Shown here in pieces: positions 27,325-35,854 of a DNA stretch of 64,000 bases. Below the pieces are notes generated by a model. That model was given only the letters and a program-made list of their open reading frames with translations. It was not told where the DNA came from and searched no databases. Location of the stretch: contig JANSXC010000019.1 in the NCBI GenBank assembly GCA_024743115.1, positions 1 through 64,000 on the forward strand, in the 5' to 3' direction. The DNA is from a bacterium. Lineage in GTDB: Bacteria; Planctomycetota; UBA1135; UBA2386. The translations under genes were made by a program, and so were the position numbers. Every line of letters starts with the position of its first letter. Positions within the stretch are counted from its first letter, which is position 1.

Positions 27325-28743
27325 TCACCTCGCCAGATCGACCCGCAGCGCCACCGGATCCTCAGGCCCCACCTCGACCACCGCCAACTCCTCGCCTGCC
27401 TGCCTCAACGAGTAGCTCCCGGGCGGCAGATCCCCGAACGCGAACTGTCCATGCCGGTTGGTCCGCACCGTGCGGCGCGCCACGTAGCGCCGCGTGAGCG
27501 ACCAGACCGCGGGCTGGCCCGCGAAGCGGTCACAGTCGGCGTTGCAGCCCCGCAGCGTCAGCTCCGAGTCCGCCACCGGTTCTCCCGCGTCCAGCAGCGT
27601 GCCCTGCACGACGCGCGACTGCGCGACGGTCACCTCGCCGAGATCGACCCGGTCGGCCTCGAACTTCGGCACGAACCATACCGAGGTCGCGAGGCCGAGA
27701 CGCTTGACGAACAACACGGGGCGCACGCGGGTCGGAATGCCGCCGAGTGAGAACCGTCCTTCGGCGTCGGTTCGGCCGGGCACCCACGTGTGCGGCTCGC
27801 CGTCCATCGACACGGCGGCGACGTAGGTATCCCGCAGTGGCTCACCCGCCGCGTTCAGGAGCCGACCGCGCACGACGCCGCCACGCGCCAACACAAACTC
27901 GTGCGACTTCGCGTTCTTCAGTTCGGCCTGCTGGACGACTTCGCCGACGAAGCCCTGCGCCCGACACAGCAGCTCGCCGTAGGTGTTGACCGCGAACCCC
28001 GGGAACGCAAACACGCCGTCGTCGCCGGCCACGACCCGGCGCCGCATGGTCCAGCCTTCCCCGATCACGGCGCCCGGCACGGCCTTACCCGCCTCGTCGA
28101 GCACGCGCCCCTTCAGCACGCGACCGGGCTTCACGTCAACGGACAGCTCGGTCACCTCACCGGCGCGCAGTTCTACCTTCTGCCAGCGCGGCGACGCCGC
28201 CGCGTCGGGGTGGACGGATACCGTCACCGGCCCCGCGGGCAGCCGAGCGAACTCGAATGTGCCGTCCGCCCGGGTGCGTCCCGCCTCGACATACTTGCAG
28301 CGATTGCGATCCCACACGCGCATCGTTGCCGGCGCCCCGGCGCCACCCGGCAATCGCACGCTGCCGCGCAATGTCGCGGGTGCCGCCAGCCGGATCGCGA
28401 GTTCGCTGCCGGGCATGACGTCGTCGCGCAGCCAGCGCGCGAAACCCGGCGCGTCGACGACGAGTTGGACCGGCACGCCGAGCGGCAGCTGTAGCGCAAA
28501 CCGCCCGCGCCGCGTGGTCGGCATCGCGCCCGCGGGCGTGCGCCGGTAGCGGAAGTCGAGGTCGAGCAGTTCGTAGCCCTGCCCGGCAAAACGCGTCGCG
28601 GTGACGCGCGCGCCCGCGACCAGTTCACCGTCCGGCCCGGTCACGACTCCGACGAGCGGCGCGATCTGCTGTGCCGGCGCCAGCGCGACCGATAGCCCGA
28701 CGGAAAGCACGGCGAACAGACCGGCCCGCGTGACGTAGTGCAT
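27325..28743 (-). CDS. Secreted protein of tandem carboxypeptidase-regulatory-like domains
   Basis: A 472-residue exported protein (signal peptide residues 1-25, ending LAPAQQ). It contains about five CarboxypepD_reg/SpaA-like beta-sandwich repeats with the typical pattern of G-x-V-x-(D/G)-x-x-G-x-P-(V/L)-x-(G/D)-(A/T)-x-V and G-x-(F/Y)-x-(F/L)-x-x-(L/I)-(P/A)-x-G: GVVTGPDGELVAGARVTAT, GRVLDEAGKAVPGAVIGE, GRLLNAAGEPLRDTYVAAV and GTLLDAGEPVADSELTLRG. Such modules serve in surface structures or as rigid spacers. No catalytic domain present. It is on the same strand as the RCC1-like gene with a 242-base gap that shows no gene. Confidence 0.8.
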   Translation of the reverse strand: MHYVTRAGLFAVLSVGLSVALAPAQQIAPLVGVVTGPDGELVAGARVTATRFAGQGYELLDLDFRYRRTPAGAMPTTRRGRFALQLPLGVPVQLVVDAPGFARWLRDDVMPGSELAIRLAAPATLRGSVRLPGGAGAPATMRVWDRNRCKYVEAGRTRADGTFEFARLPAGPVTVSVHPDAAASPRWQKVELRAGEVTELSVDVKPGRVLKGRVLDEAGKAVPGAVIGEGWTMRRRVVAGDDGVFAFPGFAVNTYGELLCRAQGFVGEVVQQAELKNAKSHEFVLARGGVVRGRLLNAAGEPLRDTYVAAVSMDGEPHTWVPGRTDAEGRFSLGGIPTRVRPVLFVKRLGLATSVWFVPKFEADRVDLGEVTVAQSRVVQGTLLDAGEPVADSELTLRGCNADCDRFAGQPAVWSLTRRYVARRTVRTNRHGQFAFGDLPPGSYSLRQAGEELAVVEVGPEDPVALRVDLAR

Positions 28744-28806
28744 CGCCGCACTCTATCGCAAGCCCGAGTGCTCGTGGCCAACGACCTCGGCAGCAGCCAA
28801 TCGCGA

Positions 28807-29373
28807 CTACGCGCTCATACCTGCCAGCAAGGCCCGCCAGCTCGAGCGCCCGAGCCGTCGCAGCCCCTCGGCGTCGAACCGACCTGCGCGATGCAGCATC
28901 ACGAGCCCATGGAACGTCGCCCAGATCGTCAGCGTCATGTCGCGCGCCGCCGCCGCACCGGGTTTCACTCCCAGGATCATCGCAACCTGCTCGGCGACCA
29001 TCGCGAACGTCGCCGAACGACCGGCGTCGAAGTCTTCGGGGAACCGCCGCGTGGCGCGAACGCGGTGCACGAACATCACCGAAAACTCGTGCGGCGCCGC
29101 GATCGCGAACTCGACGTAGCGGTTCATCATCGCTGCCACGCGGCCCGCCGGACTGCGCGCGCGCAGTCCTTTGCGCAGCTCGATCTCCAGCTGGGTGAAC
29201 CCACGGTCGTAGAGCGCATCCAGCAGCGCATTGCGATCCGGATAGTGGCGGTAGATGGCCATCGGCGTGATGCCGACGAGCCGCCCGATCGCGCGCATCG
29301 TGACCCCTTCCACCCCGTTCTCGCCGAGCAGTTGCTGCGCAGAGTCGAGAATCTTCTCCGAGGTCGAGGTCAC
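28807..29373 (-). CDS. TetR-family transcriptional regulator
   Basis: A 188-residue protein from GTG 29373. The N-terminal helix-turn-helix is typical TetR (SEKILDSAQQLLGENGVEGVTMRAIGRLVGITPMAIYRHYPDRNALLDALYDRGF, residues about 5-60; shown here only to locate it: key pieces are EKILDSA, VTMRAIGRLVG, YRHYPDR). The C-terminal ligand-binding part resembles the WHG-type domain (FAIAAPHEFSVMFVHRV, WATFHGLVMLHRAGRF). It is divergent from the amidohydrolase gene, with a palindrome in between, so it most likely represses that gene and itself. Confidence 0.88.
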   Translation of the reverse strand: MTSTSEKILDSAQQLLGENGVEGVTMRAIGRLVGITPMAIYRHYPDRNALLDALYDRGFTQLEIELRKGLRARSPAGRVAAMMNRYVEFAIAAPHEFSVMFVHRVRATRRFPEDFDAGRSATFAMVAEQVAMILGVKPGAAAARDMTLTIWATFHGLVMLHRAGRFDAEGLRRLGRSSWRALLAGMSA

Positions 29374-29430
29374 GGTCGCGCCCGCAGTCTAGCGCCGCGC
29401 TCCCATGGGCCGACCGGGAAAGGTCCGGGC

Positions 29431-29465
29431 TTGGCGCCTCGCGCGTCGTGGTATACGGTGTATAC
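29431..29465 (+). promoter_or_regulatory. Candidate promoter and TetR operator before the amidohydrolase gene
   Basis: The hexamer GTATAC occurs twice, at 29451-29456 and 29460-29465, separated by GGT, and the 15-base element is a near-perfect inverted repeat. It ends directly before the ATG at 29466. TTGGCG at 29431-29436 could be a -35 box for a -10 at TATACG (29452-29457), though spacing is short (15). If that -10 is used, the mRNA would start at or next to the ATG, making it leaderless. The TetR gene is divergent, 78 bases away, so this is its likely binding site. Confidence 0.6.
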
Positions 29466-30764
29466 ATGAAGCTTCGACACGGCAAGCCGCTCGGGCTGAT
29501 GATCGCTCTGCTTGGCTGGCTGTCGACCGTCGCCGCCCAGGAGCCGGCCATGGCACTGGTCGGCGGTCGCTGGTTCGATGGCGAACGATTCGTCGCAACC
29601 ACGAAGTTCGTCGAGGCCGGACGTTTCGTCGCCCGCCGCCCGACGGGGCCCGTCACGGAGATCGACCTGCGCGGTCGCTGGGTCGTGCCGCCCTACGGCG
29701 AAGCCCACAATCACTGGCTCGAAAGTGACCCCGTCGCCGTCGACGCATACGTGCAGCACTACCTCACGCGCGGCGTCTTCTACGTCAAGGACCAGGGCAC
29801 CGCACCCGTCGTCCGGCAGCCGATCACAGCCAGGCTGAATCGCCCCGACACCGTCGACTACCTCGCCGCGAACCAGGGATTCACCGGTCCGGGGGCGCAC
29901 CCGCTGCAGATCGTGCGCCAGATGCAGGCCGTCGGCTGCCTGCCAGCCGAATGGGGCATGGAGCACATCGACGGCGAAGTCGTGATGATCGTGCGCAACC
30001 TCGAAGAACTCCAGGCGCGCTGGCAGCGCCTGCTCACGGGCAAACCCGACTTCGTGAAGGTCTTCCTGCTCTACTCCGAGGTGCACGCCGAGCGCTCGGG
30101 GCGAGCGGCCTACCGCTTCCGATGCGGACTCGACCCGGAGCTCGTGCCCCATCTCGTGAAGCGAGCGCGATCTCACGGCCTGCAGGTCTCGGCCCACGTG
30201 TACAGCGCGGCCGACTTTCGCGGCGCGGTCGCGGCCGGCGTCAACCAGATCGCGCACATGCCAGGCGTCGGCTTCGACGCCGAACTCGGCATCGAACACT
30301 TCGTGCTCACGGCTGAGGATGCAGCGGCTGCCGCGGCGGCTGGCGTCTCGGTCATCACGACGATCGGCGCCGCCATCGAGGACGACTCGGAGCCCGAGCG
30401 CGACGACTACGTCGCCAAGGTACTGAAACCCAACGTGGAAGTCCTGCGGCACGCCGGCGTCAAACTGCTCATCGGCTCGGACATGATGCGTCGAACCACC
30501 GACGTCGAAGCGATGTGGCTGCATCGACTCGGCCTGTTCTCGAACCTGCAGCTCCTGCGCGCCTGGTGCATCGACACACCGCGCGACGCGTTCCCGGATC
30601 GTGACATCGCCCGCTTCACGCCCGGCGCCGAAGCCAGCTTCCTGGTGCTCGAAGGGGACCCGCTCGCCAAATGGTCCAACACCGGTGCCATCACCCTGCG
30701 AGTGAAACAGGGCCGCATCCTGCTGCCGCGGGAGGTGCCCTTCCCGATCCTGCAGCCGCGGTGA
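29466..30764 (+). CDS. Exported amidohydrolase-family protein
   Basis: Starts at ATG 29466 (432 residues) with a signal-like N-terminus (MKLRHGKPLGLMIALLGWLSTVAAQ). Amidohydrolase features: the small beta-sandwich start VGGRWFDGERFV, the metal-binding HxH as GEAHNHW, a lysine-containing strand (PDFVKVFLL), His residues in VSAHVYS and NQIAHMPG, the conserved Asp in LLIGSDMM, and the C-terminal GAEASFLVLEGDPL. This is the imidazolonepropionase-like group of metal hydrolases. An exported location suggests hydrolysis of an extracellular substrate, with TetR sensing a related ligand. The reaction is unknown. Confidence 0.85.
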   Translation: MKLRHGKPLGLMIALLGWLSTVAAQEPAMALVGGRWFDGERFVATTKFVEAGRFVARRPTGPVTEIDLRGRWVVPPYGEAHNHWLESDPVAVDAYVQHYLTRGVFYVKDQGTAPVVRQPITARLNRPDTVDYLAANQGFTGPGAHPLQIVRQMQAVGCLPAEWGMEHIDGEVVMIVRNLEELQARWQRLLTGKPDFVKVFLLYSEVHAERSGRAAYRFRCGLDPELVPHLVKRARSHGLQVSAHVYSAADFRGAVAAGVNQIAHMPGVGFDAELGIEHFVLTAEDAAAAAAAGVSVITTIGAAIEDDSEPERDDYVAKVLKPNVEVLRHAGVKLLIGSDMMRRTTDVEAMWLHRLGLFSNLQLLRAWCIDTPRDAFPDRDIARFTPGAEASFLVLEGDPLAKWSNTGAITLRVKQGRILLPREVPFPILQPR

Positions 30765-30890
30765 CTCGCTGAGGAAGGAACCGCGCGCTACCGGTCCTCG
30801 CGAGGCCAGAACGTGCGGTGCGAGTACACTCGACGGATTCGTAGCCCTCCATCCTCCGACCGACGACCGTGCGGCTGAGGAAGCCCGCCC

Positions 30891-31907
30891 ATGCAACACG
30901 AACCGGACCGGCAGTCCTGCCGCCGCATCCTCGAGATGCTCGCTACCGGACTGGTGTCGTCCAAGCACCTGCAACCATGGGCCGTCGGGTTGGTCGAACA
31001 GCTCGATACCCCACCGAGCTGGCTCCGCGAACTGGCGACGGTGACTTACCTCGGCGACGTGAAGCAATGCCTGCGGGATCATGTGCTCACCCCGCCACTC
31101 GAGGACTTCGACCAGGAACAGCTGACGGACTACCACGTGGCATGCCTGCTTTACCGCTATGACCGCCGGGAGCTGTCGTGGGCGACCACGCTGTCCAGCG
31201 CAGGTCTCCACACGGACGGGAACGATGCCTCCGAACCGTGCGAGTATTTCTACGACCTGCTCAACGAACTCGAGGACAACGAGAACGATGCGTTCGTCGA
31301 GCAGTCGCAGGTCGCAATCGTCCGGCAGCGTTTCGCGACGGAGCTGACACTCGTGCAGCGCGACTTCGAACCGCTGCGCGCGGCGTTCCGGCGCGGAATC
31401 GCCGAGGGCCTCCGCGCGAGCCGGACGCCGCCGCGTTCCACCTTGCCGAACTGGACGGAGTCGGATTTCGGCGAGCTGGGCTGGCACGACTGCCGCGTTC
31501 ACGGCTGGAGCATCGCCGAAGCGCAACACGGTCAGGCCACGCTGACGCTCGACCTCGACTACATCACGCAGTGGGAGCAGCCCGTCGACGGCCGCTATAC
31601 ATTCCATGTCGCCCCCGCCACCCTGGTGTTCTTCGAGGTCTTCGGGTTGACCATGACCCTCGATTACGAGGGCTCCGCAGGCGGAGCGTTCGCGATCGAA
31701 GGCATCGAACGTGAGGAGCGGGTCAACGCGGCCGGCTACCGCGACTACCTCTACACCATCCGGATCCACGATCCGCCGACGGGATCGATCCAGTTCGAGG
31801 GCAACCGGTTTCGTCAGGTGCTGCGCGCATCACCGATTCGCACGACGAACCAGTATCTCGACCCGGCCGTTCGTGCGCCGTTGATCCAGCGCGCCACAGA
31901 CACATGA
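30891..31907 (+). CDS. Cytoplasmic protein of unknown function (immunity-like C-terminus)
   Basis: A 338-residue protein with no signal peptide. The N-terminal half (1-185) is helical and acidic (FYDLLNELEDNENDAFVEQ). The C-terminal half is beta-rich with a GWHDCRVHGWSIAEAQHGQATLTLDLDYITQWE signature (key pieces HDCRVHGW and LDLDYITQW), then a Phe-rich segment (APATLVFFEVFGL). Proteins with this LDLDYIxxW motif occur in many bacteria, often near toxin/immunity loci, but I do not recognise a function. The stop overlaps the next gene's ATG by four bases, so the two are translationally coupled. Confidence 0.62.
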   Translation: MQHEPDRQSCRRILEMLATGLVSSKHLQPWAVGLVEQLDTPPSWLRELATVTYLGDVKQCLRDHVLTPPLEDFDQEQLTDYHVACLLYRYDRRELSWATTLSSAGLHTDGNDASEPCEYFYDLLNELEDNENDAFVEQSQVAIVRQRFATELTLVQRDFEPLRAAFRRGIAEGLRASRTPPRSTLPNWTESDFGELGWHDCRVHGWSIAEAQHGQATLTLDLDYITQWEQPVDGRYTFHVAPATLVFFEVFGLTMTLDYEGSAGGAFAIEGIEREERVNAAGYRDYLYTIRIHDPPTGSIQFEGNRFRQVLRASPIRTTNQYLDPAVRAPLIQRATDT

Positions 31908-32422
31908 GTCACGCCCTCGATCTTCGCAGCCCACGCTGGTCCGAGCTCCGCCACGCGTATGGCGGCGCCGCCGACACACCCGACCGACTGCGGCAGGTGC
32001 TCGAAGATCCGCTCCCGAAAGCGGACACGAACGCCGAACCATGGTTCTCGCTCTGGTCCTCGCTGTGTCACCAGGGCGACATCTACCCCGCGTCGTTCGC
32101 GGCGGTGCCGCACATCGTTCGGGCGGGGCTCGCGGCCGAACAGCTGTGCGCGTTCGACGTGTTGGCGCTACCCGAGGCCATCGAGACCCAGCGGCTACGT
32201 GCAGGGGAAGCTCCACCAGCGGAACTTGCCGAAGCCTACCGTAACGCGATCCAGACTCTGCCGACGCTCGTTGCGCAACAGGCGAGGTTCGATTGGGACG
32301 AGACGTTCACGCGCGTTGCGGCTGCCGCGATCGCGGCAGCCAAGGGCCACGCCGATCTCGCCACTGGGATCGGCGACCTCGACCCACCCACCCTCGCGCG
32401 ATTCCTGGACGACCACGGGTAG
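31904..32422 (+). CDS. Hypothetical protein, coupled to preceding gene
   Basis: A 172-residue cytoplasmic protein. The N-terminal part carries the pattern WSELRHAYGGAADTPDRL and EPWFSLWSSLCHQGDIYPASFAAVPHIV, found in a widespread uncharacterised bacterial family often seen in toxin-immunity neighbourhoods. The rest is helical and Ala-rich. Together with the gene before it (four-base overlap) it forms a two-gene unit. No toxin gene is adjacent, so an immunity role would be only a guess. Confidence 0.62.
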   Translation: MSHALDLRSPRWSELRHAYGGAADTPDRLRQVLEDPLPKADTNAEPWFSLWSSLCHQGDIYPASFAAVPHIVRAGLAAEQLCAFDVLALPEAIETQRLRAGEAPPAELAEAYRNAIQTLPTLVAQQARFDWDETFTRVAAAAIAAAKGHADLATGIGDLDPPTLARFLDDHG

Positions 32423-32470
32423 GATGCCCGAGCACGATGCCCCAGGACCCGACGCGATATGCTCCCGTTC

Positions 32471-33973
32471 ATGTGGCAACGGCTGGTCGCACTGCTCCTG
32501 TTGGCCGAGTCGGCACTCGTCGCGCAAGAACTGGTCGATCTGCGTTGGCGCGAGACCGCTGACGGTCGGCTCGAGTTCCACACAGGATTGCCGCCCGACG
32601 GGCAGCCGGGCGCGGAGTGGGTGCCGATGTTCCCCGATCTGCTGTCCGTCGACGATCTCGCGGGCGACGTCGGGCACCTCGGGGTGGCGCCGCTCATCCC
32701 GCTGCTCGTGCACGGATCCGGTGGCGCGGCCGCGATCGACGCGGCTCGACACCGCCTCGACAAGCTCGGGGTTCGCATGGTCGTTGCCGACGGTTGGTTC
32801 AGCACTGCCCACAAACCCGACCCACTGCGTGACCTGCTCTACGTGCGCTTCCTGGCCACACACAGCCTGGTGACCGCGGACTTCGCACTGCGTTCGTTCG
32901 TCGACGACGAACCGAGCCGGGACCGGTTCGTCCGAGCGGCCGCAGCCGAGGCCTACAACCGCCGGCCCATAGCGAAACGGCACAGCTTCGAGTTGTCGGA
33001 GGTCGAGCGACCTGCCGCGGTCGCGCTACGTGGCGCCCTCGAGCGCATGCCGGACGACTGGCGCGCGGTACTCGGCATCAACAGCGCAAACCTGCCGTCG
33101 ACCGCACCGGCCATGACCGCCTGGCGCCGCTACGTCCTCTCGCTGGGGACCCAAACCGTGCTGGACCAAGGCGGTCACGTCAGCCCGGCCCAGTACGCCG
33201 TCATGCACCGCCGCATCAACCAGGCCGGCCAGCTGCCCTACGAAATCGCGGCGCGCCTCGGCAACTGGCGCGTCGACTACGCGCTGTTCGCGCAGCGTGG
33301 CGCGTTTCGCCAGCAATGGTGGTTTCAGCTTGGCGGCGAGTTCCAACCGCAGCGCGTCCATGACGGTCTTCAGGAGGCCGAACTCGGCGAGATCACACTC
33401 GACGCGGAGGTCTTGTCAGGCCGGGTTGGCGAGTGGCAGTTCCGCCTGACCAGCCAATCGCTCGAAGCCTGGCAAGGTGAGATCGAGGACGTTGGTCGCG
33501 GCCAGTCCGTAGCAACGCTTCACGACCGCGCCGGCGAGGGCCAACCACCGGTGTGGGCCATCATCCTGCCCGCCGGCGAAAACGCGGAGCTACCGGTGCT
33601 CGCCAACACGACGCTGGAGCTCGGGTTCGACCCACGCCACATGTCGATCTACGCCGCGGGAACGACGCAGACGGAAGTCGACGCCGCCACCCTGTTGGCG
33701 AGTTGGAAGAAGTGGCAAGCCGACGCGGTAATCGATCTCGACTCGCAACCACCGAATCACCCAAAGAACACGTGGCGCGACGTGCTCGAAGCCGCGCCCG
33801 GCCTCGCCCCGATCCACCGCCGAACCATCACCTGGCGGCAATGTATCCGCAGCGTGCAAGCGGAGCTCGAGGATCGGCAGGTCCGCTGGCGCTGCGACCT
33901 CGCGGCAACACCGCTGGTCGATGTCGCGAGCTGGCTCGACCCGGCAGTCGCAGGCGGATTCTGGCTCCGCTGA
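32471..33973 (+). CDS. Secreted protein of unknown function, 500 residues
   Basis: An ATG at 32471 gives a signal peptide (MWQRLVALLLLAESALVAQ); an in-frame ATG at 32459 would extend it by four residues. The mature protein of about 480 residues has no recognised domain. It includes a long middle part (GALERMPDDWRAVLGINSANL, VMHRRINQAGQLPYEIAARLGNWRVDYALF) and a C-terminal half that looks beta-rich. It may relate to the DUF-type planctomycete secreted proteins used to score protein composition, but this is a guess. It stands between the coupled pair above and purE. Confidence 0.6.
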   Translation: MWQRLVALLLLAESALVAQELVDLRWRETADGRLEFHTGLPPDGQPGAEWVPMFPDLLSVDDLAGDVGHLGVAPLIPLLVHGSGGAAAIDAARHRLDKLGVRMVVADGWFSTAHKPDPLRDLLYVRFLATHSLVTADFALRSFVDDEPSRDRFVRAAAAEAYNRRPIAKRHSFELSEVERPAAVALRGALERMPDDWRAVLGINSANLPSTAPAMTAWRRYVLSLGTQTVLDQGGHVSPAQYAVMHRRINQAGQLPYEIAARLGNWRVDYALFAQRGAFRQQWWFQLGGEFQPQRVHDGLQEAELGEITLDAEVLSGRVGEWQFRLTSQSLEAWQGEIEDVGRGQSVATLHDRAGEGQPPVWAIILPAGENAELPVLANTTLELGFDPRHMSIYAAGTTQTEVDAATLLASWKKWQADAVIDLDSQPPNHPKNTWRDVLEAAPGLAPIHRRTITWRQCIRSVQAELEDRQVRWRCDLAATPLVDVASWLDPAVAGGFWLR

Positions 33974-34091
33974 CCCCAGCCGCACGCAGCGTGCCGCGAG
34001 CCCGACGCCGCTCTGACGGCAACGGCGATCATGGATTTCCCGGCGGCGGGCGATACTTTCGCCCATCCGGGCCGACCGGCTCGACCGCTCC

Positions 34092-34607
34092 ATGACCGAC
34101 CCCAACCAACCTTCCGCCGACGGCCCCCGCGTCGGCGTCGTGATGGGCAGCAAGTCCGACTGGCCAACGATGCGTCATGCCGTCGAGGCGCTCGAACAGT
34201 TCGGGATCGCCGTCGAACGCGAAGTCGTGTCGGCCCATCGCACGCCCGAACGCCTGCGGGAGTATGCGAGTTCTGCCGTCTCACGCGGCCTGCAGGTCAT
34301 CATCGCCGGCGCCGGTGGCGCCGCGCATCTGCCCGGCATGCTCGCAGCGTGGACGGTGGTTCCGGTGCTCGGCGTGCCGGTCAAGAGCCGGGCCCTGCAT
34401 GGCGTCGACTCGCTGCTCTCGATCGTCCAGATGCCCGGCGGCGTCCCCGTGGCGACGTTCGCGATCGGCGACGCCGGCGCCAAGAACGCGGGCCTGTTCG
34501 CGGCGCAGATGTTGGCCAACCACGACCCGCACCTCCGCCAGCGCCTGCAGGACTACCGCGACCAGATGGGCCGCGACGCGGCCGCCGGCACGGCTGAGCT
34601 GACATGA
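34092..34607 (+). CDS. purE: N5-carboxyaminoimidazole ribonucleotide mutase
   Basis: A 171-residue class I PurE. It converts N5-CAIR to CAIR in purine synthesis. The key elements are GVVMGSKSDWPTM at the N-terminus, SAHRTPERL with the catalytic His, and the GAGGAAHLPGMLAAWT loop. The stop overlaps the purK start by four bases (ATGA), so the two steps that turn AIR into CAIR are made together. Confidence 0.95.
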   Translation: MTDPNQPSADGPRVGVVMGSKSDWPTMRHAVEALEQFGIAVEREVVSAHRTPERLREYASSAVSRGLQVIIAGAGGAAHLPGMLAAWTVVPVLGVPVKSRALHGVDSLLSIVQMPGGVPVATFAIGDAGAKNAGLFAAQMLANHDPHLRQRLQDYRDQMGRDAAAGTAELT

Positions 34608-35764
34608 ACCCGAGTCACCAGACACCGCAACCTGGGGCACTCCTCCCCGGCAGCACCCTCGGGGTCCTGGGCGGCGGTCAGCTCGGCCGGATGTTTGCCC
34701 TGGCCGCACACCGACTCGGATTCCGGGTCGCGGTCTACTCCGACGATGCAGCGCCGCCCGCGAGCCTCGTGGTCGACCGCCACGTGCGGGCGCCGTACGA
34801 CGACCTCGACCAGGTAGCGAAGTTCGCGGCCAGCGTCGACGCCGTGACGTTCGAGTTCGAGAACGTTCCAACCGCAACGGCGCAAGCCGCTACTCGCCAC
34901 GCGCCGGTGCGACCATCCGGTGATCTGCTGCACATGACGCAGCACCGGCTTCGTGAGAAGCGTGGCCTGCGTCGACTCGGGCTGCCGGTCGCCGACTTCG
35001 CCGAGATCTCGAGTCCCTCCGACTTCGAGGGCGCCGCTGCAGCGATCCCGGGCAAGGGCATCATGAAGACCGCGGCATGGGGCTACGACGGCAAGGGTCA
35101 GCGACGCCTCGCGAACGCCGACGAAATCGAGCCGGCCTGGCGCGAACTCGGCGAGCAACCCACCGTCCTCGAGGCGATCGTCCCGTTCGAGCGCGAGATC
35201 TCCGTCGTCGGCGCGCGCGGCGTCGACGGCGAGATCGCGCTCTACGAACCGTTCGAGAACCTGCACGAGAACCAGATCCTCGACACGACGCTGTGGCCTG
35301 CGCGAGTCTCGGCGGCGACACGTGCGGCGGCCCACGAGATCACCCGCACGCTCCTGGATGGCATGGCAGTCGTCGGCGTGCTCTGCATCGAGATGTTCGT
35401 GCTCCCGAGCGGTGAACTCATCGTCAACGAGATCGCGCCGCGCCCGCACAATTCGGGCCATCTCACGATCGACGCTCACGTCGCGAGTCAGTTCGAACAG
35501 CAGGCCCGCGCCGTTGCCGGACTGCCGCTCGGCGCCGTCGACGCAGTCGCCCCAGCCGCAGCGATGGTGAACCTGCTCGGCGACCTGTGGCAGAACGGCG
35601 AGCCGGACTGGGCCGCCGCGCTGCGCGAGCCGGGCGTCCGGCTCCACCTCTACGGCAAGGCCGAGGCCCGCCCCGGGCGCAAGATGGGCCACCTCACCGT
35701 CATGGGCGATTCCGACGCGGTGGCGGAACGGGCACAGCGGGTCCGGAGCCTGCTGCCGCGGTAG
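34604..35764 (+). CDS. purK: 5-(carboxyamino)imidazole ribonucleotide synthase
   Basis: A 386-residue ATP-grasp enzyme that carboxylates AIR with bicarbonate and ATP, feeding PurE. Visible elements are the N-terminal GVLGGGQLGRMF, the ATP-grasp glycine-rich GYDGKGQRR, LEAIVPFEREISVV, and the metal-binding end of the fold NEIAPRPHNSGHLTID. It overlaps purE by four bases. The stop lies inside the first of three 35-bp tandem repeats, so the C-terminal residues LLPR are part of the repeated DNA. Confidence 0.95.
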   Translation: MNPSHQTPQPGALLPGSTLGVLGGGQLGRMFALAAHRLGFRVAVYSDDAAPPASLVVDRHVRAPYDDLDQVAKFAASVDAVTFEFENVPTATAQAATRHAPVRPSGDLLHMTQHRLREKRGLRRLGLPVADFAEISSPSDFEGAAAAIPGKGIMKTAAWGYDGKGQRRLANADEIEPAWRELGEQPTVLEAIVPFEREISVVGARGVDGEIALYEPFENLHENQILDTTLWPARVSAATRAAAHEITRTLLDGMAVVGVLCIEMFVLPSGELIVNEIAPRPHNSGHLTIDAHVASQFEQQARAVAGLPLGAVDAVAPAAAMVNLLGDLWQNGEPDWAAALREPGVRLHLYGKAEARPGRKMGHLTVMGDSDAVAERAQRVRSLLPR

Positions 35765-35851
35765 TCAAGCCTCACCGCGACAGCCTGCTGCCGCGGTAGT
35801 CAGGCCTCTCCGCGACAGCCCGCTGCCGCGGTAGCCAGGCCTCACCGCGGC
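35747..35851. repeat. Three tandem 35-bp repeats over the purK stop
   Basis: Three near-identical 35-base units at 35747-35781, 35782-35816 and 35817-35851. The conserved core of each is CTGCTGCCGCGGTAG or a one-base variant (CCGCTGCCGCGGTAG in unit 3), which in unit 1 encodes the last codons and stop of purK. Units differ by only a few substitutions, which suggests recent duplication. They lie in the 90-base gap to the convergent kinase gene. CCGCGG palindromes within each unit could form a terminator-like hairpin. Confidence 0.75.
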
Positions 35852-35854
35852 AGT

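Noticed and set aside
35747..35851. CRISPR-like array at the purK end
   Set aside because: Three adjacent near-identical units without unique spacers, and no cas genes.
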